From: Chlamydia pneumoniae TW-183
Lineage (GTDB): Bacteria > Chlamydiota > Chlamydiia > Chlamydiales > Chlamydiaceae
DNA: 64,000 bases
Assembly: GCF_000007205.1 (NCBI RefSeq)
Contig: NC_005043.1
Coordinates: 1,116,001 to 1,180,000, forward strand
Direction: 5' to 3'
In this document: positions 45,337 through 53,916 of the stretch, piece by piece
How positions within the stretch are numbered: the stretch's first letter is position 1
Layout: every line of letters starts with the position of its first letter
Notes under the pieces: model-generated
Database searches by the model: none
Told to the model about the DNA's origin: nothing
What the model saw: only the letters and a program-made list of their open reading frames with translations
Made by a program: the position numbers and the translations under genes

Positions 45337-46599
45337 ATGCTGAAACTACAATTGTGTGCGCTATTTTTATTCGGATATCTCGCAATTGTCTTTGAACATA
45401 TTGTTAGAGTGAATAAATCTGCAATTGCCTTAGCTATGGGAGGACTGATGTGGTTAGTATGCTTCTCCCACATTCCCATGGCGGATCATATGATTTTAGT
45501 CGAAGAAATTGCGGACATGTCCCAAGTCATCTTCTTCTTGTTCTCAGCAATGGCTATTGTCGAGCTTATTGATGCGCATAAAGGATTTTCTGTGATCGTT
45601 AAGTTCTGTCGTATTCAGTCGCGAACCCTGCTTCTCTGGGCTCTTATCGGGCTTTCTTTCTTCTTATCCGCGGCCTTAGACAATCTTACATCTATCATTA
45701 TCATTATCTCGATTTTGAAGCGTTTAGTGAAGGCTAGGGAAGATCGCTTGTTATTAGGAGCTATTTGTGTCATTGCAGTAAATGCAGGTGGTGCATGGAC
45801 TCCTCTAGGTGATGTAACTACAACAATGTTATGGATTAACAACAAGATTACTTCTTGGGGCATTATACGTGCTTTATTTGTGCCGAGTTTGGTCTGTGTG
45901 TTGGTCGCTGGTTTTTGTGGTCAATTTTTCCTTCGTAAACGAGGGAGTACTCTCATTGCCAAGGATGTAGAGTTACAATCTGCGCCTCCTAAGAGTCTTT
46001 GGATTATTTTTATAGGTTTAGGTTCCTTACTCATGGTTCCTGTGTGGAAGGCATGTTTAGGATTGCCTCCTTTTATGGGAGCGTTGTTAGGTTTAGGTCT
46101 TGTCTGGTTAACCAGTGACTGGATTCACTCTCCTCATGGTGAGGATCGTTACCATTTGCGAGTTCCTCATATTTTGACTAAAATCGATATCTCTTCGATT
46201 ACGTTCTTTATTGGAATTTTGCTTGCTGTTAACGCGCTATCTTTTGCCAATTTGCTTACAGATTTTTCTCTATGGATGGATAAGATCTTTTCTAGGAACG
46301 TGGTTGCAATCGTTATCGGATTGCTCTCTAGCGTATTAGATAACGTACCTTTAGTAGCTGCTACCATGGGGATGTACACTCTTCCTCTTGATGATACTTT
46401 GTGGAAATTGATTGCTTATGCTGCAGGAACGGGAGGAAGCATTCTGATCATTGGTTCTGCAGCTGGTGTTGCCTTTATGGGGCTCGAGAAAGTAGACTTT
46501 TTATGGTACTTCAAAAGGATTTCTTGGATTGCTTTAGCCAGTTATTTCGGCGGATTGTTTTCTTATTTTGTTTTAGAGAGCCTCAATTTTTTCATTTAA
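45337..46599 (+). CDS. NhaD-type sodium/proton antiporter
   Basis: 420 aa from ATG 45337, preferred because AGAGGTGA immediately upstream forms its ribosome site; GTG 45331 is the longer alternative. Twelve or so helices carry ion-transporter-superfamily marks: SAALDNLTSIIIIISIL, AVNAGGAWTPLGDVTTTMLW and SSVLDNVPLVAATMGMY. The paired DN-containing broken helices are typical of NhaD. It exchanges cytoplasmic Na+ for H+ (or the reverse). Chlamydia is thought to use sodium gradients heavily, with an Nqr pump and V-type ATPase elsewhere in the genome. Confidence 0.88.
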   Translation: MLKLQLCALFLFGYLAIVFEHIVRVNKSAIALAMGGLMWLVCFSHIPMADHMILVEEIADMSQVIFFLFSAMAIVELIDAHKGFSVIVKFCRIQSRTLLLWALIGLSFFLSAALDNLTSIIIIISILKRLVKAREDRLLLGAICVIAVNAGGAWTPLGDVTTTMLWINNKITSWGIIRALFVPSLVCVLVAGFCGQFFLRKRGSTLIAKDVELQSAPPKSLWIIFIGLGSLLMVPVWKACLGLPPFMGALLGLGLVWLTSDWIHSPHGEDRYHLRVPHILTKIDISSITFFIGILLAVNALSFANLLTDFSLWMDKIFSRNVVAIVIGLLSSVLDNVPLVAATMGMYTLPLDDTLWKLIAYAAGTGGSILIIGSAAGVAFMGLEKVDFLWYFKRISWIALASYFGGLFSYFVLESLNFFI

Positions 46600-46744
46600 T
46601 TTTTTATAGGGAAACAACAGAGACTGTGCGTTCGGTTTTTCTATGATTTTGTGTATTTTTTCAGATAATGTTTTTAAAAAAATGTTTTAAAACCCTAAAA
46701 TCCTACCTCCTTGTAACCATTCTCGGTAGAAAAGAGAGGTATTT

Positions 46745-48604
46745 ATGAAAAAAGGGAAATTAGGAGCCATAGTTTTTGGCCTTCTATTTACAAGTAGTGT
46801 TGCTGGTTTTTCTAAGGATTTGACTAAAGACAACGCTTATCAAGATTTAAATGTCATAGAGCATTTAATATCGTTAAAATATGCTCCTTTACCATGGAAG
46901 GAACTATTATTTGGTTGGGATTTATCTCAGCAAACACAGCAAGCTCGCTTGCAACTGGTCTTAGAAGAAAAACCAACAACCAACTACTGCCAGAAGGTAC
47001 TCTCTAACTACGTGAGATCATTAAACGATTATCATGCAGGGATTACGTTTTATCGTACTGAAAGTGCGTATATCCCTTACGTATTGAAGTTAAGTGAAGA
47101 TGGTCATGTCTTTGTAGTCGACGTACAGACTAGCCAAGGGGATATTTACTTAGGGGATGAAATCCTTGAAGTAGATGGAATGGGGATTCGTGAGGCTATC
47201 GAAAGCCTTCGCTTTGGACGAGGGAGTGCCACAGACTATTCTGCTGCAGTTCGTTCCTTGACATCGCGTTCCGCCGCTTTTGGAGATGCGGTTCCTTCAG
47301 GAATTGCCATGTTGAAACTTCGCCGACCCAGTGGTTTGATCCGTTCGACACCGGTCCGTTGGCGTTATACTCCAGAGCATATCGGAGATTTTTCTTTAGT
47401 TGCTCCTTTGATTCCTGAACATAAACCTCAATTACCTACACAAAGTTGTGTGCTATTCCGTTCCGGGGTAAATTCACAGTCTTCTAGTAGCTCTTTATTC
47501 AGTTCCTACATGGTGCCTTATTTCTGGGAAGAATTGCGGGTTCAAAATAAGCAGCGTTTTGACAGTAATCACCATATAGGGAGCCGTAATGGATTTTTAC
47601 CTACGTTTGGTCCTATTCTTTGGGAACAAGACAAGGGGCCCTATCGTTCCTATATCTTTAAAGCAAAAGATTCTCAGGGCAATCCCCATCGCATAGGATT
47701 TTTAAGAATTTCTTCTTATGTTTGGACTGATTTAGAAGGACTTGAAGAGGATCATAAGGATAGTCCTTGGGAGCTCTTTGGAGAGATCATCGATCATTTG
47801 GAAAAAGAGACTGATGCTTTGATTATTGATCAGACCCATAATCCTGGAGGCAGTGTTTTCTATCTCTATTCGTTACTATCTATGTTAACAGATCATCCTT
47901 TAGATACTCCTAAACATAGAATGATTTTCACTCAGGATGAAGTCAGCTCGGCTTTGCACTGGCAAGATCTACTAGAAGATGTCTTCACAGATGAGCAGGC
48001 AGTTGCCGTGCTAGGGGAAACTATGGAAGGATATTGCATGGATATGCATGCTGTAGCCTCTCTTCAAAACTTCTCTCAGAGTGTCCTTTCTTCCTGGGTT
48101 TCAGGTGATATTAACCTTTCAAAACCTATGCCTTTGCTAGGATTTGCACAGGTTCGACCTCATCCTAAACATCAATATACTAAACCTTTGTTTATGTTGA
48201 TAGACGAGGATGACTTCTCTTGTGGAGATTTAGCGCCTGCAATTTTGAAGGATAATGGCCGCGCTACTCTCATTGGAAAGCCAACAGCAGGAGCTGGAGG
48301 TTTTGTATTCCAAGTCACTTTCCCTAACCGTTCTGGAATTAAAGGTCTTTCTTTAACAGGATCTTTAGCTGTTAGGAAAGATGGTGAGTTTATTGAAAAC
48401 TTAGGAGTGGCTCCTCATATTGATTTAGGATTTACCTCCAGGGATTTGCAAACTTCCAGGTTTACTGATTACGTTGAGGCAGTGAAAACTATAGTTTTAA
48501 CTTCTTTGTCTGAGAACGCTAAGAAGAGTGAAGAGCAGACTTCTCCGCAAGAGACGCCTGAAGTTATTCGAGTCTCTTATCCCACAACGACTTCTGCTTC
48601 GTAA
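46745..48604 (+). CDS. cpa: CPAF, chlamydial protease-like activity factor
   Basis: 619 aa. A Sec signal peptide (MKKGKLGAIVFGLLFTSSVAG) starts it. The catalytic residues are His97 (NDYHAG), Ser492 (DDFSCGDLA) and Glu551 (IENLGVAPH), matching the known His/Ser/Glu triad of C. trachomatis CPAF. A PDZ-like region lies at ~100-250, and a central inhibitory segment is expected at ~240-290, which is Ser-rich here. CPAF is made as a zymogen, self-cleaves, and is released into the host cytosol late in infection. It ends at a hairpin and is probably monocistronic. This is the best known virulence protease of the window. Confidence 0.96.
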   Translation: MKKGKLGAIVFGLLFTSSVAGFSKDLTKDNAYQDLNVIEHLISLKYAPLPWKELLFGWDLSQQTQQARLQLVLEEKPTTNYCQKVLSNYVRSLNDYHAGITFYRTESAYIPYVLKLSEDGHVFVVDVQTSQGDIYLGDEILEVDGMGIREAIESLRFGRGSATDYSAAVRSLTSRSAAFGDAVPSGIAMLKLRRPSGLIRSTPVRWRYTPEHIGDFSLVAPLIPEHKPQLPTQSCVLFRSGVNSQSSSSSLFSSYMVPYFWEELRVQNKQRFDSNHHIGSRNGFLPTFGPILWEQDKGPYRSYIFKAKDSQGNPHRIGFLRISSYVWTDLEGLEEDHKDSPWELFGEIIDHLEKETDALIIDQTHNPGGSVFYLYSLLSMLTDHPLDTPKHRMIFTQDEVSSALHWQDLLEDVFTDEQAVAVLGETMEGYCMDMHAVASLQNFSQSVLSSWVSGDINLSKPMPLLGFAQVRPHPKHQYTKPLFMLIDEDDFSCGDLAPAILKDNGRATLIGKPTAGAGGFVFQVTFPNRSGIKGLSLTGSLAVRKDGEFIENLGVAPHIDLGFTSRDLQTSRFTDYVEAVKTIVLTSLSENAKKSEEQTSPQETPEVIRVSYPTTTSAS

Positions 48605-48644
48605 ACGGGACGTAATAGAATAATTTTTATTATTGCTTTAATAT

Positions 48645-48677
48645 GCGCGCTTCCAATATAAGCATTGTGAAGCGCGT
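48645..48677 (+). terminator. hairpin after CPAF, candidate terminator
   Basis: CGCGCTTC (48646-48653) pairs perfectly with GAAGCGCG (48669-48676). Inner CAAT/ATTG pairs extend the stem, leaving a 6-base loop and a 1-base bulge. A T-rich tail TTTCATATGTCTTTT follows. It separates CPAF from ispH, whose ATG is 32 bp on. Confidence 0.55.
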
Positions 48678-48708
48678 TTCATATGTCTTTTATCTTTAGG
48701 TAATTATT

Positions 48709-49641
48709 ATGAGAAAACTTATTTTATGCAATCCTAGAGGATTTTGCTCTGGAGTTGTGCGCGCTATTCAAGTTGTAGAGGTTGCTTTAGAAAAGTGGGG
48801 AGCTCCTATCTATGTAAAACATGAGATTGTTCACAATCGCCATGTTGTTAATGCTTTACGAGCCAAGGGAGCGATCTTTGTTGAAGAACTTGTTGATGTT
48901 CCTGAAGGTGAGAGAGTCATTTATTCAGCTCATGGAATTCCTCCTTCAGTTAGAGCTGAAGCAAAAGCCCGTAAGCTTATTGATATTGATGCTACCTGTG
49001 GTTTGGTTACTAAGGTGCATTCTGCTGCGAAGTTATACGCAAGTAAAGGATACAAAATCATACTGATCGGCCATAAGAAGCACGTTGAGGTGATTGGTAT
49101 TGTTGGAGAAGTTCCTGAACACATTACTGTTGTCGAGAAGGTTGCTGACGTCGAGGCCTTACCTTTTAGTTCTGATACACCTTTATTTTATATTACTCAA
49201 ACGACGTTGAGTTTGGATGATGTTCAGGAGATCTCATCGGCTTTGCTAAAGCGATATCCCTCTATCATTACTCTGCCTAGTTCTTCGATTTGTTATGCAA
49301 CCACGAACCGTCAAAAAGCATTGCGTTCTGTTTTATCTCGCGTGAATTACGTCTATGTGGTTGGAGATGTCAACAGCTCGAATTCCAATCGTCTTCGCGA
49401 AGTGGCTTTGAGAAGGGGAGTTCCCGCTGATTTGATCAACAATCCCGAGGATATTGATACGAACATCGTAAATCATTCTGGAGATATAGCAATGACTGCA
49501 GGAGCCTCAACTCCCGAAGACGTAGTTCAAGCTTGCATTCGAAAGCTATCATCACTTATCCCTGGTTTACAAGTGGAAAATGATATATTTGCTGTAGAGG
49601 ATGTCGTATTTCAATTACCAAAAGAACTCCGTTGTTCTTAG
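48709..49641 (+). CDS. ispH: 4-hydroxy-3-methylbut-2-enyl diphosphate reductase (IspH/LytB)
   Basis: 310 aa. Three conserved cysteines bind the Fe-S cluster: Cys13 (RGFCSGV), Cys96 (DATCGLV) and Cys194 (SSICYATTNRQ). HEIVHNRHVV and YSAHGIPPSV are signature blocks with catalytic His. It catalyses the last step of the MEP pathway, giving IPP and DMAPP for isoprenoids and undecaprenyl lipids. Its final 41 bp overlap the next gene, which suggests coupling. Confidence 0.97.
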   Translation: MRKLILCNPRGFCSGVVRAIQVVEVALEKWGAPIYVKHEIVHNRHVVNALRAKGAIFVEELVDVPEGERVIYSAHGIPPSVRAEAKARKLIDIDATCGLVTKVHSAAKLYASKGYKIILIGHKKHVEVIGIVGEVPEHITVVEKVADVEALPFSSDTPLFYITQTTLSLDDVQEISSALLKRYPSIITLPSSSICYATTNRQKALRSVLSRVNYVYVVGDVNSSNSNRLREVALRRGVPADLINNPEDIDTNIVNHSGDIAMTAGASTPEDVVQACIRKLSSLIPGLQVENDIFAVEDVVFQLPKELRCS

Positions 49642-50335
49642 GTCTTTAGGCTTACTTGCCAAGTTTTTCTCGAGATTGCTTTATAGAGTCTTCTTCTCGT
49701 TCAGAGAGGGTATTTACCTTTTTAGTTCTCTGTATTTGAAATATCCTAGATTATTTTTTTATGATCTTGGTAAGTATGTCTATTCTTTAAGGCATTGCCC
49801 TTATGCAAAGCTCGGTCGCTTGCCAGGAGCCTCTTTATTGAAAGAAGGAAACGTCTACGGAGAGACTCCATGGTCTGTTCTTGCAAAGATCTGTCAGGCT
49901 TTTGATATTACTTCTCAAGACGTTCTCTATGATTTGGGATGCGGCCTAGGAAAGGTATGTTTTTGGTTCTCTCATGTTGTGCGGTGCCAAGTTATAGGGA
50001 TTGATAATCAACCCCACTTCATTCGTTTTTCTTCAAACATGCACCGCAAGCTCTCTTCAGGATTCGCGTTATTCGATACTGAAGAGTTTAAGAACGTAGT
50101 TCTCTCACAAGCTTCTTATGTCTATTTTTATGGTTCTTCGTTTTCACGACGCCTGTTAAATGAGATCATTCTTAAATTATCGGAGATGGCTCCAGGAAGT
50201 GTAGTCATTAGTATTTCCTTCCCTTTAGACTCTTTCTCAAGGGGGAAGGAATGTTTCTTTACTGAAAAGAGCTGCTCGGTGCGCTTCCCTTGGGGAAAGA
50301 CAATAGCATATAAAAATATTCGAAAAGGCTCTTAA
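49601..50335 (+). CDS. class I SAM-dependent methyltransferase-like protein
   Basis: 244 aa. Residues ~105-135 hold a clear Motif I, QDVLYDLGCGLGKVCFW, followed by an acidic VIGIDNQPHFI; the later SVVISISFPLDSF resembles strand 6/7. The N-terminal ~50 residues are hydrophobic and basic, so membrane association is possible. The start lies inside ispH (ATG 49601, overlap 41 bp), with GAGG directly abutting it. The next in-frame start is far downstream. The substrate is unknown; the DLGCGLGK motif recalls DOT1-like folds, but no diagnostic target motif is present. Confidence 0.72.
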   Translation: MSYFNYQKNSVVLRSLGLLAKFFSRLLYRVFFSFREGIYLFSSLYLKYPRLFFYDLGKYVYSLRHCPYAKLGRLPGASLLKEGNVYGETPWSVLAKICQAFDITSQDVLYDLGCGLGKVCFWFSHVVRCQVIGIDNQPHFIRFSSNMHRKLSSGFALFDTEEFKNVVLSQASYVYFYGSSFSRRLLNEIILKLSEMAPGSVVISISFPLDSFSRGKECFFTEKSCSVRFPWGKTIAYKNIRKGS

Positions 50336-50337
50336 TT

Positions 50338-51831
50338 CTACTGATACAGACTGCGAGCAGCGTCATGTTCTGTTTGGAGAATGTTCAGAAGGAAATTGTC
50401 CATACTTTTCCAGTTGTCTTTGACTTCCTCAATGGTACGTGTGACTTCATCCTGTCTCATTCTGAAGACTTCTTTTCTGTACTCAGCAACAGCTCGTACA
50501 GCACTCTCTGATAACTCATGTACTTTAGAAGCGGCTTCAGTAAGTTGTGATAGAGAGGTGAAAACTTTTCCTATTCCTTTAAAGAAGGTTTTCGCAGTCG
50601 CATCTTTGAATCTTCCAGAAATCCTTTGGACAAACCCTAAAATGCTATCTCCGGAAATTTCTCCAACCATAGGAGCAATCGCTCCTAAAATACCTAACGT
50701 TGCTGTCGCGATCCCTAGCCAGCGGGCGTATTTAGCTTGACGTGAATAACTCGCCGCCAATTCATGAGCTTCCCTTTCCATGAGCTCTCTTTCTTCAAGA
50801 CGTGTCATTGTGTCGTTAGCTCTACTTTTGAGCATCAACTTCATTAGCTCTGTACATATTCTAAGGACATCAAGGTTGGTCACACGCTTTCCTGCAAGCA
50901 CGCTTAGCTGTGATTCAGACAAAGCAAACTCCACAATAGGATCAGGAATAATAGGAGTATAAGACTCGTACACCTGGTTCGAACTTGAAGTCTGTTGTAG
51001 AGATTCCACAGTGCACCATGGTGTCTTTTTCTTGCCTTCTTCTTGCTCTTGTTCTTGCTCGTATCCTTCTTGTTGCCTTTGATCTCGATGTTCTTCATCT
51101 TTTTGTTGGCTTTTTGTAGAGGATAGTGCTTGAGGTACTTCCTTATGTAAGGTGCTATAGAGTGACATCGGACTAAGAGTCGCATCAGACTTAGTTTGTG
51201 TGTGTTTTTGTGTCTCTGCCGACTTGGTGCTTTGTGAGACTTTTTCTTTAGCACTATGTTCTTTTATGGTGCTGCTAGAATAGGACCTTACATGAAATTG
51301 TGCTTGGCTTTGAGAAGCGCTTGCTTCTTGTTGCTCTTGTGCTTTTGGTGTTTGGACAGACACTGTGAACGTTTTGTCCACACTGGAGTCTCCTTCAGGA
51401 GCTTTGCATGAGAAAAACGGAAAGGAAGACGAGGTTGTTTCTGTTGATGCTTTCCCTGTGGAATTCGAAGATGTGGATTGCTGCGCTAAGGGATTTCTAT
51501 GTGAAGCTAAGCTAGTCTGCTGCGATTGTCCTGGTTTTAGGTTCGGCAGAGATGTTGATCGCATTAATATGCCATTTTTTACTAGAAATTGCTCTTCTTG
51601 TAATGGTTTTTCCTTGGGAGGCAGTGCTTGTGTCAAAGCACATTCCGATTGTGTTAAAATCCCAAAACATAGCTCGGAAGTTGCTCTCAGCATCGCATAT
51701 TGCTCTCCTGCAGGGAGAGCTACTTGTACTTCTGCAGCAACAACAGCTTCTTCAGTGGCATTTCCATCTACAAAAATATCAAACTCTCCTTCAGGAGGAG
51801 GAGTCGATATGGATTGGTAAGATACAGTCAT
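50338..51831 (-). CDS. CopD2-type type III secretion translocator (CT860-type)
   Basis: 497 aa. The N-terminal ~290 residues are low complexity, rich in Ser, Gln, Lys and Glu (for example QQEGYEQEQEQEEGKKK). One hydrophobic segment at ~368-390 (LGIATATLGILGAIAPMVG) is followed by an amphipathic helical C-terminus with coiled-coil character (EVTRTIEEVKDNWKSMDN). One membrane span plus helical tail is the layout of YopD-like minor translocators. It is the last gene of the operon, 18 bp after CopB2. By order it corresponds to C. trachomatis CT860. Confidence 0.8.
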   Translation of the reverse strand: MTVSYQSISTPPPEGEFDIFVDGNATEEAVVAAEVQVALPAGEQYAMLRATSELCFGILTQSECALTQALPPKEKPLQEEQFLVKNGILMRSTSLPNLKPGQSQQTSLASHRNPLAQQSTSSNSTGKASTETTSSSFPFFSCKAPEGDSSVDKTFTVSVQTPKAQEQQEASASQSQAQFHVRSYSSSTIKEHSAKEKVSQSTKSAETQKHTQTKSDATLSPMSLYSTLHKEVPQALSSTKSQQKDEEHRDQRQQEGYEQEQEQEEGKKKTPWCTVESLQQTSSSNQVYESYTPIIPDPIVEFALSESQLSVLAGKRVTNLDVLRICTELMKLMLKSRANDTMTRLEERELMEREAHELAASYSRQAKYARWLGIATATLGILGAIAPMVGEISGDSILGFVQRISGRFKDATAKTFFKGIGKVFTSLSQLTEAASKVHELSESAVRAVAEYRKEVFRMRQDEVTRTIEEVKDNWKSMDNFLLNILQTEHDAARSLYQ

Positions 51832-51849
51832 AATATTTCTTCTGTGGAT

Positions 51850-53382
51850 TTATCCTCTTAAGGAGTGGAGATACACTTGATCTAGTTCACGCATGTAATT
51901 TAAGATTCTTGAAAGGGCTTCGAAAGAACTCTCCATGTTATCTAAAAGTTCTTGAGAACGTTCGTAATGATCGTCCCTATCAAAACTTTTCAATTCAATG
52001 TCGAGTTGGATTTTAGTGAGTTTTCCTTTGAGTTTATAGATTTCTGCTTGAGAAAACAGTATAGCGCATCTTAAAGCAGCCATCGTAGATTCTATCGCGG
52101 GTTGGATTCCTTTAATAGCTCCTTCTATAATAGGGGAAAAACCTAAATTTTCTACTTTTAATGTGCATATGGAGAGAATGACAGGGGTTAAATAGACGAC
52201 CCACTGGATTATGGTTATAATTTTTCGTCTTAGTTCTTCATTTTTTATAGGCAGATGTTTTTCTAGCCAATCCCAGAACTTTAGTTTCTCTAAACACTTG
52301 ATAACAAGAGAAATTAGCCCTGCAAAAAAACCTGCAAAAGCAAAGATACCGCCTCCACTCAAGATAGCAACAATGCCGATCCCTATAGAAACAAACGGAG
52401 CTAGCCAACCGATAATGTCAGAAAGAGATCCCCATAATCTTTCTCGTTTTTCTTTCTCGATGCTGACCTTGATAGTCTCGATTCTCTTTTCATGTAGAGC
52501 ATCGAGCTCTCGTTGTGTCGACTCCACGGAATCTTTGTGGCATCCATACGAAGAAAAGTCTGAAAGAATCCCTTGTTTTGTGAGTAGATAGCTCAATGTA
52601 AACACTCCTATGCTTGGAGGAGGAATTACAGGAACAGCTTGTGCTGCTTTGGCTATTCTATTTTTACGTGATGTATCTTGTTGGAAAGGGGATTTCTTTT
52701 GTTTTTGATTGGAATCCTGATCCTGAGAAAAGAGGTCTTTACAGAGATCTTTTATCTGAACTTTGGTTTCTATTTTTTTCTCAGAACTCTGCTGGTTTGC
52801 ATAGGTTTCACTGCGCTCTTCTCTTCGTGATTGGAGGAGTTCTTGCTGTTCACTATCTAGGCTTTGAGAATATAGCGAGTCAACGGTTCCAAACAACTTG
52901 AGATGTTGTTGTAGGTGCAGCGTATCAAAATTTTTGCAAGAGCCTTCTTGTTTAGAACTCAGGTTTTTATCTAGAGCCTTCTCTGAAGTTTTCTCCGGAG
53001 ATTTTGGCATAGTCAGTTCTTGCATCAGAGCTTTACTTGCTTCTGTGCTATTTTTTTGAGAAAAAAGATTCCAAGGAGATGAAGTTTGAGCTTGCGATGT
53101 GTTGTGAAGTTGAGATTCGAAAGAGCTGCCGAAACGCAAGATTCTCTCTCTTGGTGTTGCAATAATGAATGTTTTATGATGGGTGATAGGAGGCTCAGAC
53201 TTACATTGTGACTGAAATTTCTGAGTGAAAAACTTGGGAAGAGACTTTTGAGCTTCTTGAGGCGCTACAGTGATAGAATAGCTAATCTTAGGAACCGAAG
53301 ATTCTTGTGACCTAGGAGCATCAGGGATATAAGGATCTTGATTGAGAAGAACCTCACTTGCTTGAGATAACCAAGAGGACAT
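51850..53382 (-). CDS. CopB2-type type III secretion translocator (CT861-type)
   Basis: 510 aa. A low-complexity, Ser/Gln/Lys-rich N-terminus (~1-250) precedes two hydrophobic stretches: a long one at ~322-365 (SIGIGIVAILSGGGIFAFAG within it) and a shorter one at ~388-408 (WVVYLTPVILSICTL). This double span is typical of YopB/CopB major translocators that insert a pore in the host or inclusion membrane. The C-terminus is helical (SFEALSRILNYMRELDQVYL). It is encoded 15 bp after its presumed chaperone. Confidence 0.85.
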   Translation of the reverse strand: MSSWLSQASEVLLNQDPYIPDAPRSQESSVPKISYSITVAPQEAQKSLPKFFTQKFQSQCKSEPPITHHKTFIIATPRERILRFGSSFESQLHNTSQAQTSSPWNLFSQKNSTEASKALMQELTMPKSPEKTSEKALDKNLSSKQEGSCKNFDTLHLQQHLKLFGTVDSLYSQSLDSEQQELLQSRREERSETYANQQSSEKKIETKVQIKDLCKDLFSQDQDSNQKQKKSPFQQDTSRKNRIAKAAQAVPVIPPPSIGVFTLSYLLTKQGILSDFSSYGCHKDSVESTQRELDALHEKRIETIKVSIEKEKRERLWGSLSDIIGWLAPFVSIGIGIVAILSGGGIFAFAGFFAGLISLVIKCLEKLKFWDWLEKHLPIKNEELRRKIITIIQWVVYLTPVILSICTLKVENLGFSPIIEGAIKGIQPAIESTMAALRCAILFSQAEIYKLKGKLTKIQLDIELKSFDRDDHYERSQELLDNMESSFEALSRILNYMRELDQVYLHSLRG

Positions 53383-53397
53383 AGTTGAGTTTCCACA

Positions 53398-53916
53398 TTA
53401 TTTATGTTTTCGAATATCTAGAATTTCTTCTTTCAATTCATTATAGAGGGGCTTGTGTTGTGCACGTACCCACGCCATTTCTAAAGCTTTTTCAGCTTCT
53501 TCATGTTCATTTGTAAGAGTATAGCATATGTAGGCATAGTAATGAGGATAGGGATCTTTATCTCGAAGGACTGCAGTGACTCCATAGGCATGCAAAGCTT
53601 GTGAATATTGTTCGGACATATGTAGAGAGGCACCTAAAGAAAACCAAAACTTAGAGACAAAAGGATTGAAGAAAACTAACCAGCGAAAAACGGTGATGCT
53701 TTTAGCATAGTCTTTGTCGAGATAGGCGTGATAACCCTCTTTATATACTTTTTCAAGATCCTCGGAGGATATCTTGAAGATCTTTTGGTAGGTATCTAAA
53801 GCTATATTTTTATCCGGGACATATCCTTCCAAATAGCTTTCCAAATCATCTGGGAAAGGGAAGTCTTCCTTGGAAGATGCAGCGATTTTTTCTAGTAAAT
53901 AATTTAAATGTGACAT
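53398..53916 (-). CDS. class II type III secretion chaperone, SycD/LcrH family (Scc3/CT862-type)
   Basis: 172 aa with three TPR-like repeats at ~57-160: YHAYLDKDYAKSITVFRWLV, FWFSLGASLHMSEQYSQALH and YAYICYTLTNEHEEAEKAL. The order and phase match LcrH/SycD, which holds hydrophobic translocators before export. Its ATG overlaps the upstream stop (TAATG), so it is translationally coupled to the first gene. It precedes the CopB2 and CopD2 genes it should serve. A second LcrH copy is known elsewhere in chlamydial genomes. Confidence 0.9.
   Translation of the reverse strand: MSHLNYLLEKIAASSKEDFPFPDDLESYLEGYVPDKNIALDTYQKIFKISSEDLEKVYKEGYHAYLDKDYAKSITVFRWLVFFNPFVSKFWFSLGASLHMSEQYSQALHAYGVTAVLRDKDPYPHYYAYICYTLTNEHEEAEKALEMAWVRAQHKPLYNELKEEILDIRKHK

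Noticed and set aside
50904..51254. 116-aa Lys-rich open frame inside the CopD2 gene
   Set aside because: It arises from the biased codon content of the low-complexity region in the real gene.
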